This document shows positions 12,140 through 24,601 of a stretch of 64,000 bases of DNA, in pieces (the first letter of the stretch is position 1; each line of letters opens with the position of its first letter). Source of the DNA: Phocoena phocoena. Lineage: Eukaryota > Chordata > Mammalia > Artiodactyla > Phocoenidae. Location: the NCBI RefSeq assembly GCF_963924675.1, contig NC_089238.1:47944879-48008878 (forward strand), given 5' to 3'. Under the pieces are notes generated by a model that made no database searches, was not told the DNA's origin, and saw nothing but the letters and a program-made list of their open reading frames with translations. A program made the position numbers and the translations under genes.

Positions 12140-12285
12140 CCAGCCCTGACATTTATTAACTATATAACCTTAAGCAAGTCCTCTAACAACTCTAAGCCTC
12201 AGTCTCAGCATTAATAAAACAGTAAAAGAAATAATTTGTAAAGGGATTTTGAGTCACTGTATAAAAAGTGCTACATGTACACCGA
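12140..12285 (+). mobile_element. MIR SINE
   Basis: 'ttaactatataaccttaagc', then 'agcctcagtctcagcattaa', follow the sense MIR core. Confidence 0.65.
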
Positions 12286-12289
12286 GAGG

Positions 12290-13150
12290 AGGACAGGAAC
12301 TTATTACATGTCAGTACTCTTTCCCTTTCCTTATTATTCCTATCTTTTATAGATAGACTCAAGGTGAGGATAATAAAGAAAACTTAGCTGTGCTATATAT
12401 ACTGTAGCAATGTGTAAGGAATAATATAAATAATAAGCTATTCATGGAATTTTGATGCCAACTGAAATAGAGGTCACAACATAAACACTGAACGGGAGAA
12501 ACCATAAAAAAACACAATTACTATATAGTTACAGGCAGGATTTTCATTTACATTTTTCAGATTCAGAATATATGATTATGCACAAGACCATCAATGTCTG
12601 AAAGTAAAAAAAAAAACAAAAATTATTACTTTAAGTATCTTTTCCATAAAGAAAGCAAATGTACTGGTAGAATATACAGAATTTTTTTCTTTAGGGAACA
12701 TTCTGAACAGAAAAAAAAATTCTATTATATGGAAACATATGTACATGGAATCTTCCAAATGACAGCTCTTTTTAATATATAATTTCTAAAACTATAGTAT
12801 AGAAAGTATATGCATATTTATAAAATTATGAATAAAATTCCAGGTAAAAGAAGAAAAAATTTAATTATCAGATCTATTTTATGATGTCTCAGGAAGAGCA
12901 TATGTACTTGTTTTCATGGTTTTTCTCTCAGTGAAACTCTTAAAGCTTTTCCATTCATTAATAATAAATGGAAAATCTTAGAATTAGTTTTGTGTGACCA
13001 CAACTTTTATTGAAAAAACAAAACAAAACAAAGCATGACTGTTAAGAGCTCTCTTATTTTAGATTGCTGATTCTCCAGTAGCAATACTTCATCCATCAAT
13101 TATTTAATTACTCACTAAAGGATTAAAGCAAAACATGATACACAGGGTGA
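12290..13150. other. Unassigned AT-rich sequence
   Basis: A-rich runs near 12,605 and 13,012-13,030; no gene or identifiable repeat. Confidence 0.4.
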
Positions 13151-13154
13151 TATC

Positions 13155-14415
13155 ATATTTTGTGTGATGTACCTAAAGGAGTGTTTAAAGGAAAAGTTAT
13201 AGCTTAAAAACATACATTATTAAAGAATAGTTGTCCAAAATCAGTAATCTCAGTTTCCACCTAAAGAATCTAGAAAAAGTTAAAATTAAACCCAGAGAAA
13301 GACAATAGGCAAACAATAGAGAAAATCAACAGTCAAAAGTTATCCTTTAAAATTATTAATAAAATTGAAACCCCAGAAAAACTGATTTAGAAAAAAATGA
13401 TCTATATAAAAAATGATAGAGTGACATCACTACTGAATCTGCGATATTAAAAGAGTGATAAGCGAATATCTGTCCAAGTGTCTGCTGATAAATACAATTT
13501 GGTGAAATGAATAAATACATTGAAAAAAGATAACTTACCAAAACTGACAAAAATGTAGGAAATTAGAATATGCATTATCAAAAACCTCCCTCAAAGAAAA
13601 CTGCAGTCACATATGGTTTCATTGAAGAACCCTATTAAACATATGATAATTAAAACCAATTTACACAAACTTTTTCAGAAAATAGAAGAGAAGGAAAAAT
13701 TTCTCAAACCCTCATAAGAAATCACCATAACTTTGATACCGAAACCAAATAAACATGTACAAAAAAATTAAAGAGCAATATGTCTCATGAACATAGATGA
13801 AAATCCATGATGGAAATTACCAAATTTAATCTAGCAATGTATTAAAAAAAGAGAGAGATAATATATCATGACCAAGAGGGGTGCATTTGAAAGAATGCAA
13901 TGTTGTTTTAGCATTTAAAAATCAATCAAGGTATTCATCACGTTAACAAAAGAGAAAATGATATAATCATGTTAATAGATGCAAAAAAGTCATTGAACAG
14001 ATCTCAACATGAATTCGTGATAAGACCTCTTAGCAAACAAAGAGTATAAGACCTGGCTCATCAGATAAAGGACAGCTACCAAAAAAACCTGCACCTAACA
14101 TTATGTATACTTAATGATGAGGTATGAAATTCTTTCTGCCTAAGTCCACATGCAAGGCATAATCTTCTATTCTTAGCGTCGGAGATCCTGGCTAATGGTA
14201 AAAGGCAAGTAAAAGAAGTGAGAGGGAAAAATGTTTGCAAATAAACATATTTAAGCTATCTTTATTTGCAAACCCCATAATATTTTAAATACAAAAATCC
14301 TAAGCCATCTACAATAAACTAGTAGAACCAATAAATGAATTTAGCAAATCCACAGTGTAAAAAATCAATAAAAAGTATTTCCATATACTAACATAAAACA
14401 ACTGGAAAATGAAGT
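13155..14415 (+). mobile_element. Very old L1M ORF2 fragment, sense
   Basis: The order of weakly conserved ORF2 phrases ('ggaaaagttatagcttaaa', 'aagcaaaacatg', 'ttgaaagaatgcaatg', 'gatgcaaaaaagtcattgaa', 'aatccacagtgtaaaaaatc', 'ccatatactaacat') matches the reverse-transcriptase part of an old L1. It is broken by stops in all frames. Its divergence is far higher than that of the L1 at 19.6 kb. Confidence 0.7.
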
Positions 14416-14589
14416 GTTTTGGCTTATTCTTGAAGGATATCTTTGCTGGCTGTTAAACTTTAGAAGACAGTTTTTGTATGTTTTCTGTTTTAATACACTT
14501 TAAATATGTCATGTCACCTGGCCCCTTTAAGTTTCTGAGTAGAAGCCCATGATTATTTGTATTTTTGTTCCTGTGTATGCAGTGTATCA

Positions 14590-15010
14590 TATTCTGTAGC
14601 TCTTATGAAATTTACACTTTGTGTTTGATTTTCACTATCTTTATTATAATATACTTCGTTCTGATTTTCTTTTCATTTGTTTTGTTTTGGATTGGCTGAA
14701 TTTCTGGAATTTATGTCTTTTACCAAATTGGGAAGATTTTCAGCTATTATTTCTTCATATATTTTTTGTTCTCACTCTACCTTTTCTCTCTTCTCATCAG
14801 AACCCAGTTACACATATGCTAGAACTTTTTACATTGTTGCATAGTTTCCTGAGTTTATGCTCATTAAATTAAAAAAACAATTTTTAATCTTTGCTCTATA
14901 GATTAGATCATTTCTATTTATCTGTCTTCAAGTTCACTATCTGTCAATCTCTAATCACTATTAAAAACATGCAATGGATTTAAAAATTTTCAGATTTTGT
15001 ATTTTTCAGT
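14590..15010 (-). mobile_element. Probable old L1-related fragment
   Basis: T-rich stretch with 'gggaagattttcagctatta', 'cccagttacacatatgctag' and 'tctatttatctgtcttcaag', which resembles an antisense segment found in old mammalian L1M/HAL1-type elements. An 83-codon frame (14,621-14,872) falls inside it and is not a gene. Confidence 0.45.
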
Positions 15011-15334
15011 CTTGGAATTTATAAGATTTTAAATTATATTTCTACTCTAGGATTTCCTATTTATTAATAAATTAATATTTCCCTTTAAATATTTGATATA
15101 TTGTATATAATTATATAATTACAATAGCTTAGAACATTGTATGCTAAATCCAACATATGGTATATTACAGGATCAATCTTCTTTAAATGCCTTTCCTTTT
15201 AAGTATGGGTCTTACTTTCCATTTTCTTATGTATCTAATAATTATAGTTTGTATATTATACAATGTGCTATTAAGTTTTAGAGACTCTGGATTATTTTTA
15301 TTCCTCTATAAATTATAGCAGATTATAACAAATA

Positions 15335-15487
15335 TAAGAAATTATTAACTTTAAGGAGATATGTTAGTCATTTTCTTATACTAAGTCTTTGAAATCTAGC
15401 ATGTGTATTATAACTGTAGCACATATGAATTTGGACTAGCCACATATCAAGTCCTCAGTAGCCACATGTGGCTACCATATTGGATAC
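15335..15487. mobile_element. MER33-type hAT fragment
   Basis: The right half of a MER33-like nonautonomous DNA transposon: 'actaagtctttgaaatctag', 'ggactagccacatatcaag' and 'gccacatgtggctaccatat'. The same family occurs complete at 47,715-48,006 in the opposite orientation. Confidence 0.65.
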
Positions 15488-15489
15488 AC

Positions 15490-17150
15490 ACATATGTGTG
15501 TAGCAATCTCAGTTAAACTTGTCACAGGCAAAGCTGAAATACATATTTTTACCAAAATTAAAGAACCGATACGACCAATTAATGTATGATTTTGAAGTAT
15601 TTATCTTTGTGTCTACAGCAAAGGTCCATCAGTTTTGTAAACTGTTGCTTTTGAAATCAGATTCGCAGATTAATTTGTCAGCTGACAAAGAGAGGGGGAT
15701 CTTATAGGCTGGTGTTTCATTGGGATTGACCAGTAGGTAAAACAGTCATCAACTAAAAGGAAATTGATAATAAGATAGAAACCTCAAACAATATGGAGGC
15801 AATTAAGGCTGCAGGTTGGAGCAATAACAATTCCAGGAGGACATAAATATTAAACACAGAAGGAATTCAGCAACTGAAACAGAAAAGAACTGGACAGAAA
15901 GAGTAGGCAGTGCTTTACCACAATGTTGAGAATATTATTTAGAATGATTCAGTATATAATCATTCAGCAAATAATACATCTTCTCTTTTCTCACATCCCT
16001 AAATGACATGTACCTGATGCTCTTTTCCTCATCCTTTGCTTTTCAGGGAAAAAAAGGTTTATTTTAATTAGAGATAAACAGAAAATAGAATTAAGTACAG
16101 TCTTTAAAAAATGGTGATCACTTAAACTGCCCCTTGGGTTTAGAATTTTGAGTCTTATTCTTACATTTTTAATAGGTCTAGTTTCCTGTTGAGACTGTTG
16201 TTTAGATTATCTAATTTGTCTCTTATTATTTGAAATTAGATCACCGTGAGTGCTTTTAGTCCTGTTTCTGTTCATGCACTAATCAAGGTACATAAATTGT
16301 GATAATTGACCTGGGTTTAGTTCTGTTCCTCCTTCTAGTTAATTAAAGATATAGTCATCACAAGTAGATAAAAGAAGTAAAATGCACTAATTGAATGATT
16401 ATTTTGAGTATTAAAGACTCAGTACATAATCTTGGGCTGGTTGTTAAAGATAAAAGTCTGCTTTTACTTGAGTTTCAGAAACAGGATTTTGGGAACTCAA
16501 ATTTACAATAAATTGCCTTAAAATCAACTCAATTTCCTTAAACTCAATTCAAGTAATTAAAATATCCTGGTTCACTAGCCTCATAGTGTTCAAGGTAGGT
16601 ACATGAGATAAACCATGGACTTGGAATGGCTTGTCTCTCCCATGTTAGTTTCTGAATAAAGAAGAGTGCATGTTTTTAGGTAGTGTCATGAGGGAATAGA
16701 GATAACTCTGTCTTAAAAATTTGAGTGAAAGATCAGTTTAATAGGGTAAAGAAAGAATTCCACCTTTCTGTATGCCATTGTAGCCCTCAACAAGGATCAT
16801 AGATGAAAATAAAAGCTATAATGACTCTCATGGTAAAATCATGAAAATGCTTTTATTTAACTGATTCCAAATAAAATAAAAACATAAACGAAATAGTTTG
16901 AAAATCAGAATTGTAAAAAGGTTTTTAAAAAGTCTAAGCCACTCTCTCTTAGAAGATCCACAAGCAAACATAACTGTATATATGTAAAATATACTGTGCA
17001 ACAGAGAAAGAACTTTACCTGGAGAACTGGATGTACTTTGTCCTTCACTTTTGCAAACCTCTTTTTCTATGGTTCCAAAATTGATATCTGATCATGATAT
17101 GGATCAGCCCTATAAGGAAAAAAGTATATTTTATTTTTTCCTTCTTGTCC
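15490..17150. other. Unassigned sequence
   Basis: AT-rich DNA without a supported gene. A 62-codon frame at 15,519-15,707 has no recognisable domain. Confidence 0.4.
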
Positions 17151-17154
17151 CTCA

Positions 17155-18065
17155 AACTTTTTACTCTGAGACAATTTTAGATTTGGGTGCAGCTGTAAGA
17201 AATAACGTTAAGCGATCCTGTGTACTCTACCCAGTTTTGCCAGTGGCACCAACTTGCAAAATTGTACCACAACATTATAACCAGGATACAATCCACTGAT
17301 TTTATTCAGATTTCCCCATTTTTACATGTACATTACATTTTTACATGTTGTCCTTTGAAATCTGTGGGGGATTGGTTCCAGGACCCACCACGGATACCAA
17401 AATCTAGGATTCTCAAGCTCTATAGTCAACCGTCTGTATCCAAGGAGGTCCCACATCCTCGGATTCAACCAACTGCTGATTGTGTAGTACATACTGTATT
17501 TATTGCAAATAATCCAGGTGTAAGTAAACCATGCAGCTCAAACCCATTTGTTCATGGGTCAGCTGTACTCATGTGTATGTGTGTGTGTGTTTAGTTTTAT
17601 GCAGTTTTGTCACATGTGCAGGTTGGTGTATTTAACACTACATTCAAGATACAGAACAGTCATATTATCACAAGGATCCCTCATGTTACTCTTTTATAAC
17701 TACATCCAACCTTCCTCCCATCCCTAACCCCAGGCAATCCTTAATCTCTTCTCCATTTCTGTAACTTCGTTGTTTCAAGAAGATTATATAAATGGAATCA
17801 TATGATATGTAACCTTTTGGTTTGGCTTTTTTCACTCAGCACATTTCCCTTGACGACATTTCCAAGTTGTTCTGTGTATCAATAATTCATTCCTTTTTGT
17901 TGGTGGGTTGTATTCCATGGTATGGATGTACCACAGTTTATTTAACCATTCATCCACCAGAAAACATGCGGTTTGTTTTCAGTCTTTGGCTATTGCAAAT
18001 AAAGTTAATGACAAATGCTATGAACATTTGTCTACAGGTTTTTCTGTGTTCTTTCTCTTTTGAAA
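17155..18065 (-). mobile_element. L1M 3'UTR and ORF2 end, antisense
   Basis: Antisense L1M landmarks: 'actctgagacaattttaga', 'caacttgcaaaattgtacc', 'caaggatccctcatgttac', 'ggaatcatatgatatgtaac', 'ggcttttttcactcagcac' and 'ccatggtatggatgtaccac'. A small Tigger-type element at 17,344-17,565 splits it. ORFs at 17,220-17,594 and 17,822-18,112 are antisense L1. Confidence 0.85.
17344..17565. mobile_element. Small Tigger-type (MER2/MER8-like) transposon
   Basis: A 222-bp nonautonomous element flanked by TA on both sides (17,342-17,343 and 17,566-17,567), the target-site preference of the Tc1/mariner-pogo group. The left part ('tctgtgggggattggttcca') resembles MER2; the right part ('ggattcaaccaactgctgat', 'ttgttcatgggtcagctg') resembles MER8 in reverse. 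It lies inside the antisense L1M, so it is younger than that L1. Confidence 0.7.
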
Positions 18066-19585
18066 GAAATAACACATGTAGATTCGATGGACTTTTGCAA
18101 TGTGGACTTTAAATACTTTATTTTGTTTAAAATTGTAACTCAAACAAGGCAGGCAAACAATTTCTTTGAAGATGCTTAACAAAATGTGTTTTGGAATCAT
18201 CATTTAAAAGTGGTTTTTAGATTTGTCTGTAAAATAAATTTGAGCATATTCGAGATCAAAATTTCCTTGAAAGAGAAGAGGGGTGGTTGGAGGGAGGTGG
18301 TATGGAGTTCTCGTTGAATCAACTTAAAATGAAATTCCATTGAGTTCTCATAGAGCATGCTGGGTACTCCATCTGAGTGGTCTGCACCTGGGAGGACGAG
18401 GGTAGCAGGGGTCGAGCCTCTGGCACACTTAACGGTGTTTAATCATTCCTTTTTCCTGGGGGAAGGTGAATGAGGAGTTGTCATAGGGCTGAATGTTAAA
18501 CTAATTGATGTCTCTCTACTTTCCCTGTGGAAGGAAATAGCAAGCATTAGAAATGATTGTCTCTACCTCTCAATGATCTCATAACACCAAATATTACAAT
18601 GCATAATGAATGCCATTTTGGATTCCTTTAGAATTACTTAACGAGGTTGTTGAATACTATAGGAATCTCATGAGGAGCCTGTTTCTGTTTGTTCAGGTGA
18701 GGACCAAGAAGCAAAAGCTTTAATACTATTTACCAGAGGCTCACAGTAGCAGTGACATCCTCAGAACTTGGGGTAAAGAGAGTTAGATGTTTTCACAGCA
18801 TTCTTTGTCTCCTTAATAAGGTAGGGAACTCTGCAAACTATGGATACTTGTTTAAGATAAAAGCATATTGCTTTCTTCAAAAAATCCCCGAAAATCCAAC
18901 AAAACCAAAACAGAGAAGTGACATACTTTGAAAAGAAAGCAAAGTTAAAAAACCACAAATTCCATACAATACCCACTTGCTTTCTAATATAGCTCTATTT
19001 CTACAAACAAGTTAGGGTTTAAGCATTTCACTGAATTATAAAGCAGAACTCGTGAGAGTAAATCTCGCAGACAACAGTGAGATTATGTGTCATCCTTTTC
19101 TCATTCAATTTTTCAAGAGGAAGAAATTTCTTATCCTATAGCCTGTCTGTGTGTTCAGAGTAGAGGCTGTACATTGCCCTTCAGAAGTGGGGCCTGTTGG
19201 GTTTTTGTGTTAAGGTCATTTAAGTCACAAAGCCTAGCTATTTCTCTCTTTCTGAAATTAAACACACTCCCCGTCGTGTTGTAATGGATTTCAGTCCTTT
19301 GTTATTAAAGATCCAACTGTTCACCTCCTGAAACCAAGAGCTTTTTAACACATTGTTGCTTCATTTATCTCTGGGGAAGACACTGATCCACCCATTTTCG
19401 GCTGGAGTGGCGCAGCACTCTCAATATTGCTGGCAGTAACACAGCAATAAAAGCGAACAGTAGACATTGTGGAGGAGAGCCATTACCTTAACTCGCTGAT
19501 GAGTTTTGTTTTTCAAGAGCTTTTCAGTCAAAAAGATTTACAACAGAGGAAACCTCAGAGTCAGATGACTGGCTCTTCAAAGTCT
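18066..19585. other. Unassigned unique sequence
   Basis: No named repeat and no supported gene. Frames of 61-71 codons lack recognisable domains. The stretch 19,380-19,560 is moderately complex and not AT-simple, so it is a candidate for conservation testing. Confidence 0.4.
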
Positions 19586-19587
19586 TA

Positions 19588-22500
19588 TCAGAGACCTCTG
19601 GGATAACATTCATTGCACCAACATTGGAATTATAGGGGTCCTAGAAGAAGAAGCGAAAAAAAAGGGTCTGAGAAAATATTTCAAGAGATTACAGACAAAA
19701 ACTTCCCTAACATGGGAAAGGAAATAATCAAGTCCAGAGACTTGAAGCACAGAGACTCCCATACAGGATAAATCCAAGGAGAAACACGCCAAGACACATA
19801 TTAATCAAACTACCAAAAATTAAATACAAAGAATAAATATTAAAAGCAGCAAGGGAAAAGCAACAAATAACATACAAGGGAATCCCCATATGGTTAACAA
19901 CTGATCCTTCAGCAGAAACTCTGCAAGCCAGAAGGGAGTGGCAGGACATATTTAAAGTGATGAAGAGGAGAAACCTACAGTCAAGATTACTCTACCCAGC
20001 AAGGATCTCATTCAGATTCTACAGAGAAATTAAAACCTTTACAGACAAGCAAAAGCTAAGAGAATTCAGCACCACCAAACCAGCTTTACAACAAATGCTA
20101 AAGGAACTTCTCTAGGCAGGAAGCACAAGAGAAGCAAAAGACCTACAAAAACAAACCAAAAACAATTAAGAAAATGGTAATAGGAACATACATATCGATA
20201 TTACCTTAAATGTAAATGGATTAAATGCTGGATGAGAGAGATATACCATGATGGAGAGATATACCATGTTCTTGGATTGGAAGAATCAACATTGTGAAAA
20301 TGACTATACATCCCAAAGCAATCTACAAACCTAACCTTGCACCTAAAAAACATAGGCTGGCTTAAAGGATACAGAAACAAGACCCATATATATGCTGTCT
20401 ACAAGAGACCCACTTCAGCCCTAGGGACACAAACAGATTGAAAGTGAGGGGTTGGAAAAAGATTTTCCATGCAAATGGAAAACAAAAAAAAGTTGGAGTA
20501 GCAATTCTCATATCAGACAAAATAGACTTTAAAATAAAGACTATTACAAGAGACAAAGAAGGACACTACATAATGATCAAGTGATCAATCCAAGAAGAAG
20601 ATATAACAATTGTAAATATTTATGCACCCAACATTGGAGCACCTCAGTGCATAAGGCAAATGCTAACAGCCCTAAAAGGGGAAATTGAGAGTAACACAGT
20701 CATAGTAGGGGACTGTAACACCCCACTTTCACCCATGGACAGATCATCCAAAATGAAAATAAATAAGGAAACACAAGCTTTAAATGATACATTAAACAAG
20801 GTGGACTTAATTGATATTTATAGGACATTCCATCCAAAAACAACAGAATACACTTGCTTCTCAAGTGCTCATGGAATGTTCTCCAGGATAGACCATATCG
20901 TGGGTCACAAATCAAGCCTTGGTAATTTAAGAAAATTGAAATTGTATCAAGTATCTTTTCCGACCACAACACTATGAGACTAGATATCAATTACAGGAAA
21001 AGATCTGTAAAAAATACAAACACATGGAGGCTAAACAATACACTACTTAATAACCAAGTGATCACTGAAGAAATCAAAGAGGAAATCAAAAAATACCTAG
21101 AAGCAAATGACAATGAAAACATGATGACCCAAAACCTATGAGATACAGCAAAAGCAGTTCTACGAGGGAAGTTTATAGCAATACAATCCTACCTTAAGAA
21201 ACAGGAAACATCTCAAATAAACAACCTAACCTTGCACCTAAAGCAATTAGAGAAAGAAGAACAAAAACCCCCCAAATTTAGCAGAAGGAAAGAAGTCATA
21301 AAGATCAGATCAGAAATAAATGAAAAAGAAGTGAAGGAAACAATAGCAAACATCAATAAAACTAAAAGCTGGTTCTTTGAGAAGATAAACAAAATTGATA
21401 AACCATTAGCCAGACTCATCAAGGAAAAAAGGGAGAACACTCAAATCAATAGAATTAAAAATGAAAAAGGAGAAGTAAGATATACATCACAGCAAGATCC
21501 TTTTTGTCCCACCTCCTAGAAAAATAAAAACAAAAACAAATGGGACCAAATGAAACTTAAAAGCTTTCTCACAGCAAAGAAAACCATAAACAAGACAAAA
21601 AGACAGCCCTCAGAATGGGAGAAAATATTTGCCAATGAAGCAACTGACAAAAGATTAATCTTTGAAATATACAAGCAGCTCATGCAGCTCAATATCAAAA
21701 AACAGACAACTCAATCCAAAAATGGGCAGAAGACCTAAATAGATTTCTCCAAAGAAGATATGCCAACATATCTTCTTCAGCAGATTGCCAACAAACACAT
21801 GAAAGGATGGTCAACATCACTAATGATTAGAGAAATGCAAATCAAAACTACAAGGAGGTATCACCTCACACCAGACAGAATGGCCATCATCAAAAAATCT
21901 ACAAACAATAAATGCTGGAGAGGGTGTGAAGAAAAGGGTACCCTCTTGCACTGTTGGTGGGAATGTAAATTGATACAGCCACTATAGAGAACAGTATGGA
22001 GGTTTGTTTTAAAACTAAAAATAGCATTACCATATGACCCAGCTGTCCCACTACTGGGCACATACCCTGAGAAAACCATAATTCATAAAGAGTCATGTAC
22101 CACAGTGTTCATTGCAGCCCCATTTACAATAGCCAGGACATGAAAGCAACCTAGTTGTCCATCGACAGATGAATGGATAAAGAAGATGTGGCACATATAT
22201 ACAATGGAATATTAAATATCAGCCATAAAAAGAAACGAAATTGAGTTATTTGTAGTGAGGTAGATGGAACTAGAGTCTGTCATACAGAGTGAAGTAAGTC
22301 AGAAGGAGGAAAACAAATACCATATGCTTACACATATATACGGAATGTAAAAAAATATATATATGGTTCTGATGAACCTATGGGCAGGACAGGAATAAAG
22401 ACGCAGTTGTAGAGAATGGACTTGAGGACATGGGGAGGGGGAAGGGTAAGCTGAGAAGAAGTGAGAGAGTAGTTTTGACATATATACACTACTAAATGTA

Positions 22501-22716
22501 AAATAGATAGCAAGTGGGAAACAGCTGTATCACACAGGGAGGTCAGCTTGGTGATTTGTGACCACCTACAGGGGTGAGATAAGGAGGGTGGGTGAGAGAT
22601 GCAAGAGGGAGGGGATATGGGGACATATGTATACATAGAGATGATTCACTTTGTTATACAGCAGAAACTAATACAACATTGTAAAGCAATTATACTCAAA
22701 TAAAGATGTTAAAGAA
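19588..22716 (+). mobile_element. Cetartiodactyl L1, 5'-truncated and internally rearranged
   Basis: Sense L1 starting within ORF1 ('aattataggggtcctagaag') and running to its 3' end ('ctcaaataaagatgtt'). ORF1 C-terminal coding ends about 20,115; ORF2 begins near 20,174. The endonuclease region is legible to about 21,478. The reverse-transcriptase core is missing: at about 21,478-21,482 the sequence jumps from the post-endonuclease part to the C-terminal part. About 120 bp at 20,231-20,350 is foreign to that position and derives from further down ORF2. Frameshifts and stops make it inactive. Confidence 0.9.
20660..20977 (+). pseudogene. L1 ORF2 endonuclease remnant
   Basis: 106 codons of the apurinic/apyrimidinic-type L1 endonuclease. 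It normally nicks target DNA at TTTT/AA-like sites to prime reverse transcription. The residues GDCN occupy the place of the usual GDFN catalytic motif, so its phenylalanine is replaced by cysteine, while the downstream SRIDHI motif is intact. The frame breaks at about 20,978. The rest of ORF2 continues in other frames, for example 21,232-21,519. It cannot make a working protein because the reverse transcriptase is deleted. Confidence 0.85.
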
Positions 22717-22717
22717 A

Positions 22718-23690
22718 TTTATTTTATTGAAGTATAGTTGATTTAGAATGTTGTGTTATTTTCTAGTACATAGCAAAGTGATTCAGTTATGATATATATA
22801 CATTCGTTTTCATATTCTTTTCCATTATGGTTTATCACAAGACACTGAATGTAGTTCCCTGTGCTATACAATAGGTCTTTATTGTTTATCTATTCTATGT
22901 ATAATAGTTTGCATTGGCTAATCTCAATCTCCCAATTCATCCCTCCCCACCTCCTATCCCCCTTGGCAACCACAAGTCTGTTCTGTATGTCTCTGAGTCT
23001 GTTTCTATTTCATAGATAAGTTCATTTGTGTCATATTTTAGATTCTACATACAAGTGATATCATATGGTATTTGTCGTTCTCTTTCTGACTTACTTCACT
23101 TAGTATGATAATCTCTATTTGCATCCATGTTGCTGCAAATGGCATTATTTCATTCTTTTTTATAGCCGAGTAGTATTCCATTGTATATATGTACCACCTC
23201 TTTTTTATCCATTCATCTGTTGATGGACATTTAGGTTATTTCCATGTCTTGGCTGTTGTGAATAATGCTGCTATGAACATAGGGGTGCGTGTATCTTTTT
23301 GAATTATAGTTTTGTCTGGATATATGCCCAGGAATGGGATTGCTGGATCATATTGTAACTCTATTTTTAGTTTTTTGGGGAACCTCCATACTGTTCTCTA
23401 TAGTGGCTGCACCAATTTACATTCCCACCAACAGTGTAGGAGGGTTCCCTTTTCTCCACACCTTCTCCAGCATTTATTTGTAGACTTTTTAGTGATGGCT
23501 CTTCTGACCCATGTGGAGTCTGTACCTTATTGTAATTTTGATTTGCATTTCTCTACTAATTAGCAATGATTAGCATCTTTTCATGTGCCTGTTGGCCATC
23601 TGTGTATCTTCTTTGGAGAAATGTCTATTTAGGTCTTCTTCCCATTTTTTGATTGGGTTGTTCATTTTTTTGTTATTGCATTGTATGCTG
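22718..23690 (-). mobile_element. Cetartiodactyl L1 3' end, antisense, 5'-truncated
   Basis: Begins at its A-tail complement ('tttattttattgaagtatag') directly after the 3' end of the sense L1, and runs through the 3'UTR and ORF2 end ('tctttctgacttacttcac', 'gtagtattccattgtatat', 'atgcccaggaatgggattg', 'ctttggagaaatgtctattt'). The two L1s thus lie tail to tail. The middle 3'UTR differs between the two (about 22,380-22,620 against 22,860-23,040), which suggests different subfamilies. Confidence 0.9.
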
Positions 23691-24288
23691 TTTCAACAAG
23701 TATTTTTTAAACTACCATACAAAATAAGTCACAAATGAAAAATATCAAAATTATGTTCCTTTTATTATTTGCTTTTTCCTTTATTTACTTCATGAACATG
23801 TCTTCCCTTGAAGTCCACTTATTTCAATATCTAAACAAATGTTCTGTTCACTGTAGAGTCTTATAAACAATTTTCCATATAGATAAATCATTCAATATCA
23901 TATTTATGGGTTACCCTCATTTGATCATAGTGAAGTCAATGTTTTGAAAGAAATATTTTAGGGCTGCAAAGGTGAAAAACATATGCTACAAGAAATTGCG
24001 CCCAGATCCCAGGGAATGAAATCACTGCCCCCAATTTAATATTTATCACTGTTTCTTGCTATCAGAAGCGGCATCAAATAATTCCTCAAGAGTACTCCTG
24101 GTTTTTGTGTGATCTGCTGCTCCGTCATGGCACTTTAACTGAGACATAGACACAGGAAAACCTTTCTTCCTAGCCTCTACCGAAATTGCCTGTAGACAAA
24201 AAGGAGCTCCCTATTTCCCAAGCCGTGATAGCAGAGTCTGATGTCATCTCTCGTATTGTAGAAATAGAAAGAGGAAAAGTGTAGATGT
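23691..24288. other. Unassigned sequence
   Basis: AT-rich; no gene or named repeat recognised. Confidence 0.4.
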
Positions 24289-24553
24289 TGTTAAAAAACC
24301 AAAATTCAACTGAGTAAATTTGAAAATCGAGTTGGCTTTATTCAACAATTCATGAATCAGGCGTTATCCCATCTAGTAAACAGAAGGTCGCTCTGAGGAG
24401 TTGTTCAAAATGTCAGGGGGGAGGTGGAGGGTGGTTATAGGAGGAGGTTGGGGCAAGGAAGTGACTAGCAAAAGAAGAGAAAGAATTGTTTCAGGCCAGT
24501 CACCTTCTTTTGGGGGAAGGGCAAATGTCTCTCATGTGGATTACCTCTTCTTC

Positions 24554-24601
<48 letters not shown>

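Noticed and set aside
24414..24455. G-rich stretch as possible G-quadruplex
   Set aside because: Too few runs of three or more G at suitable spacing; left as unsupported.
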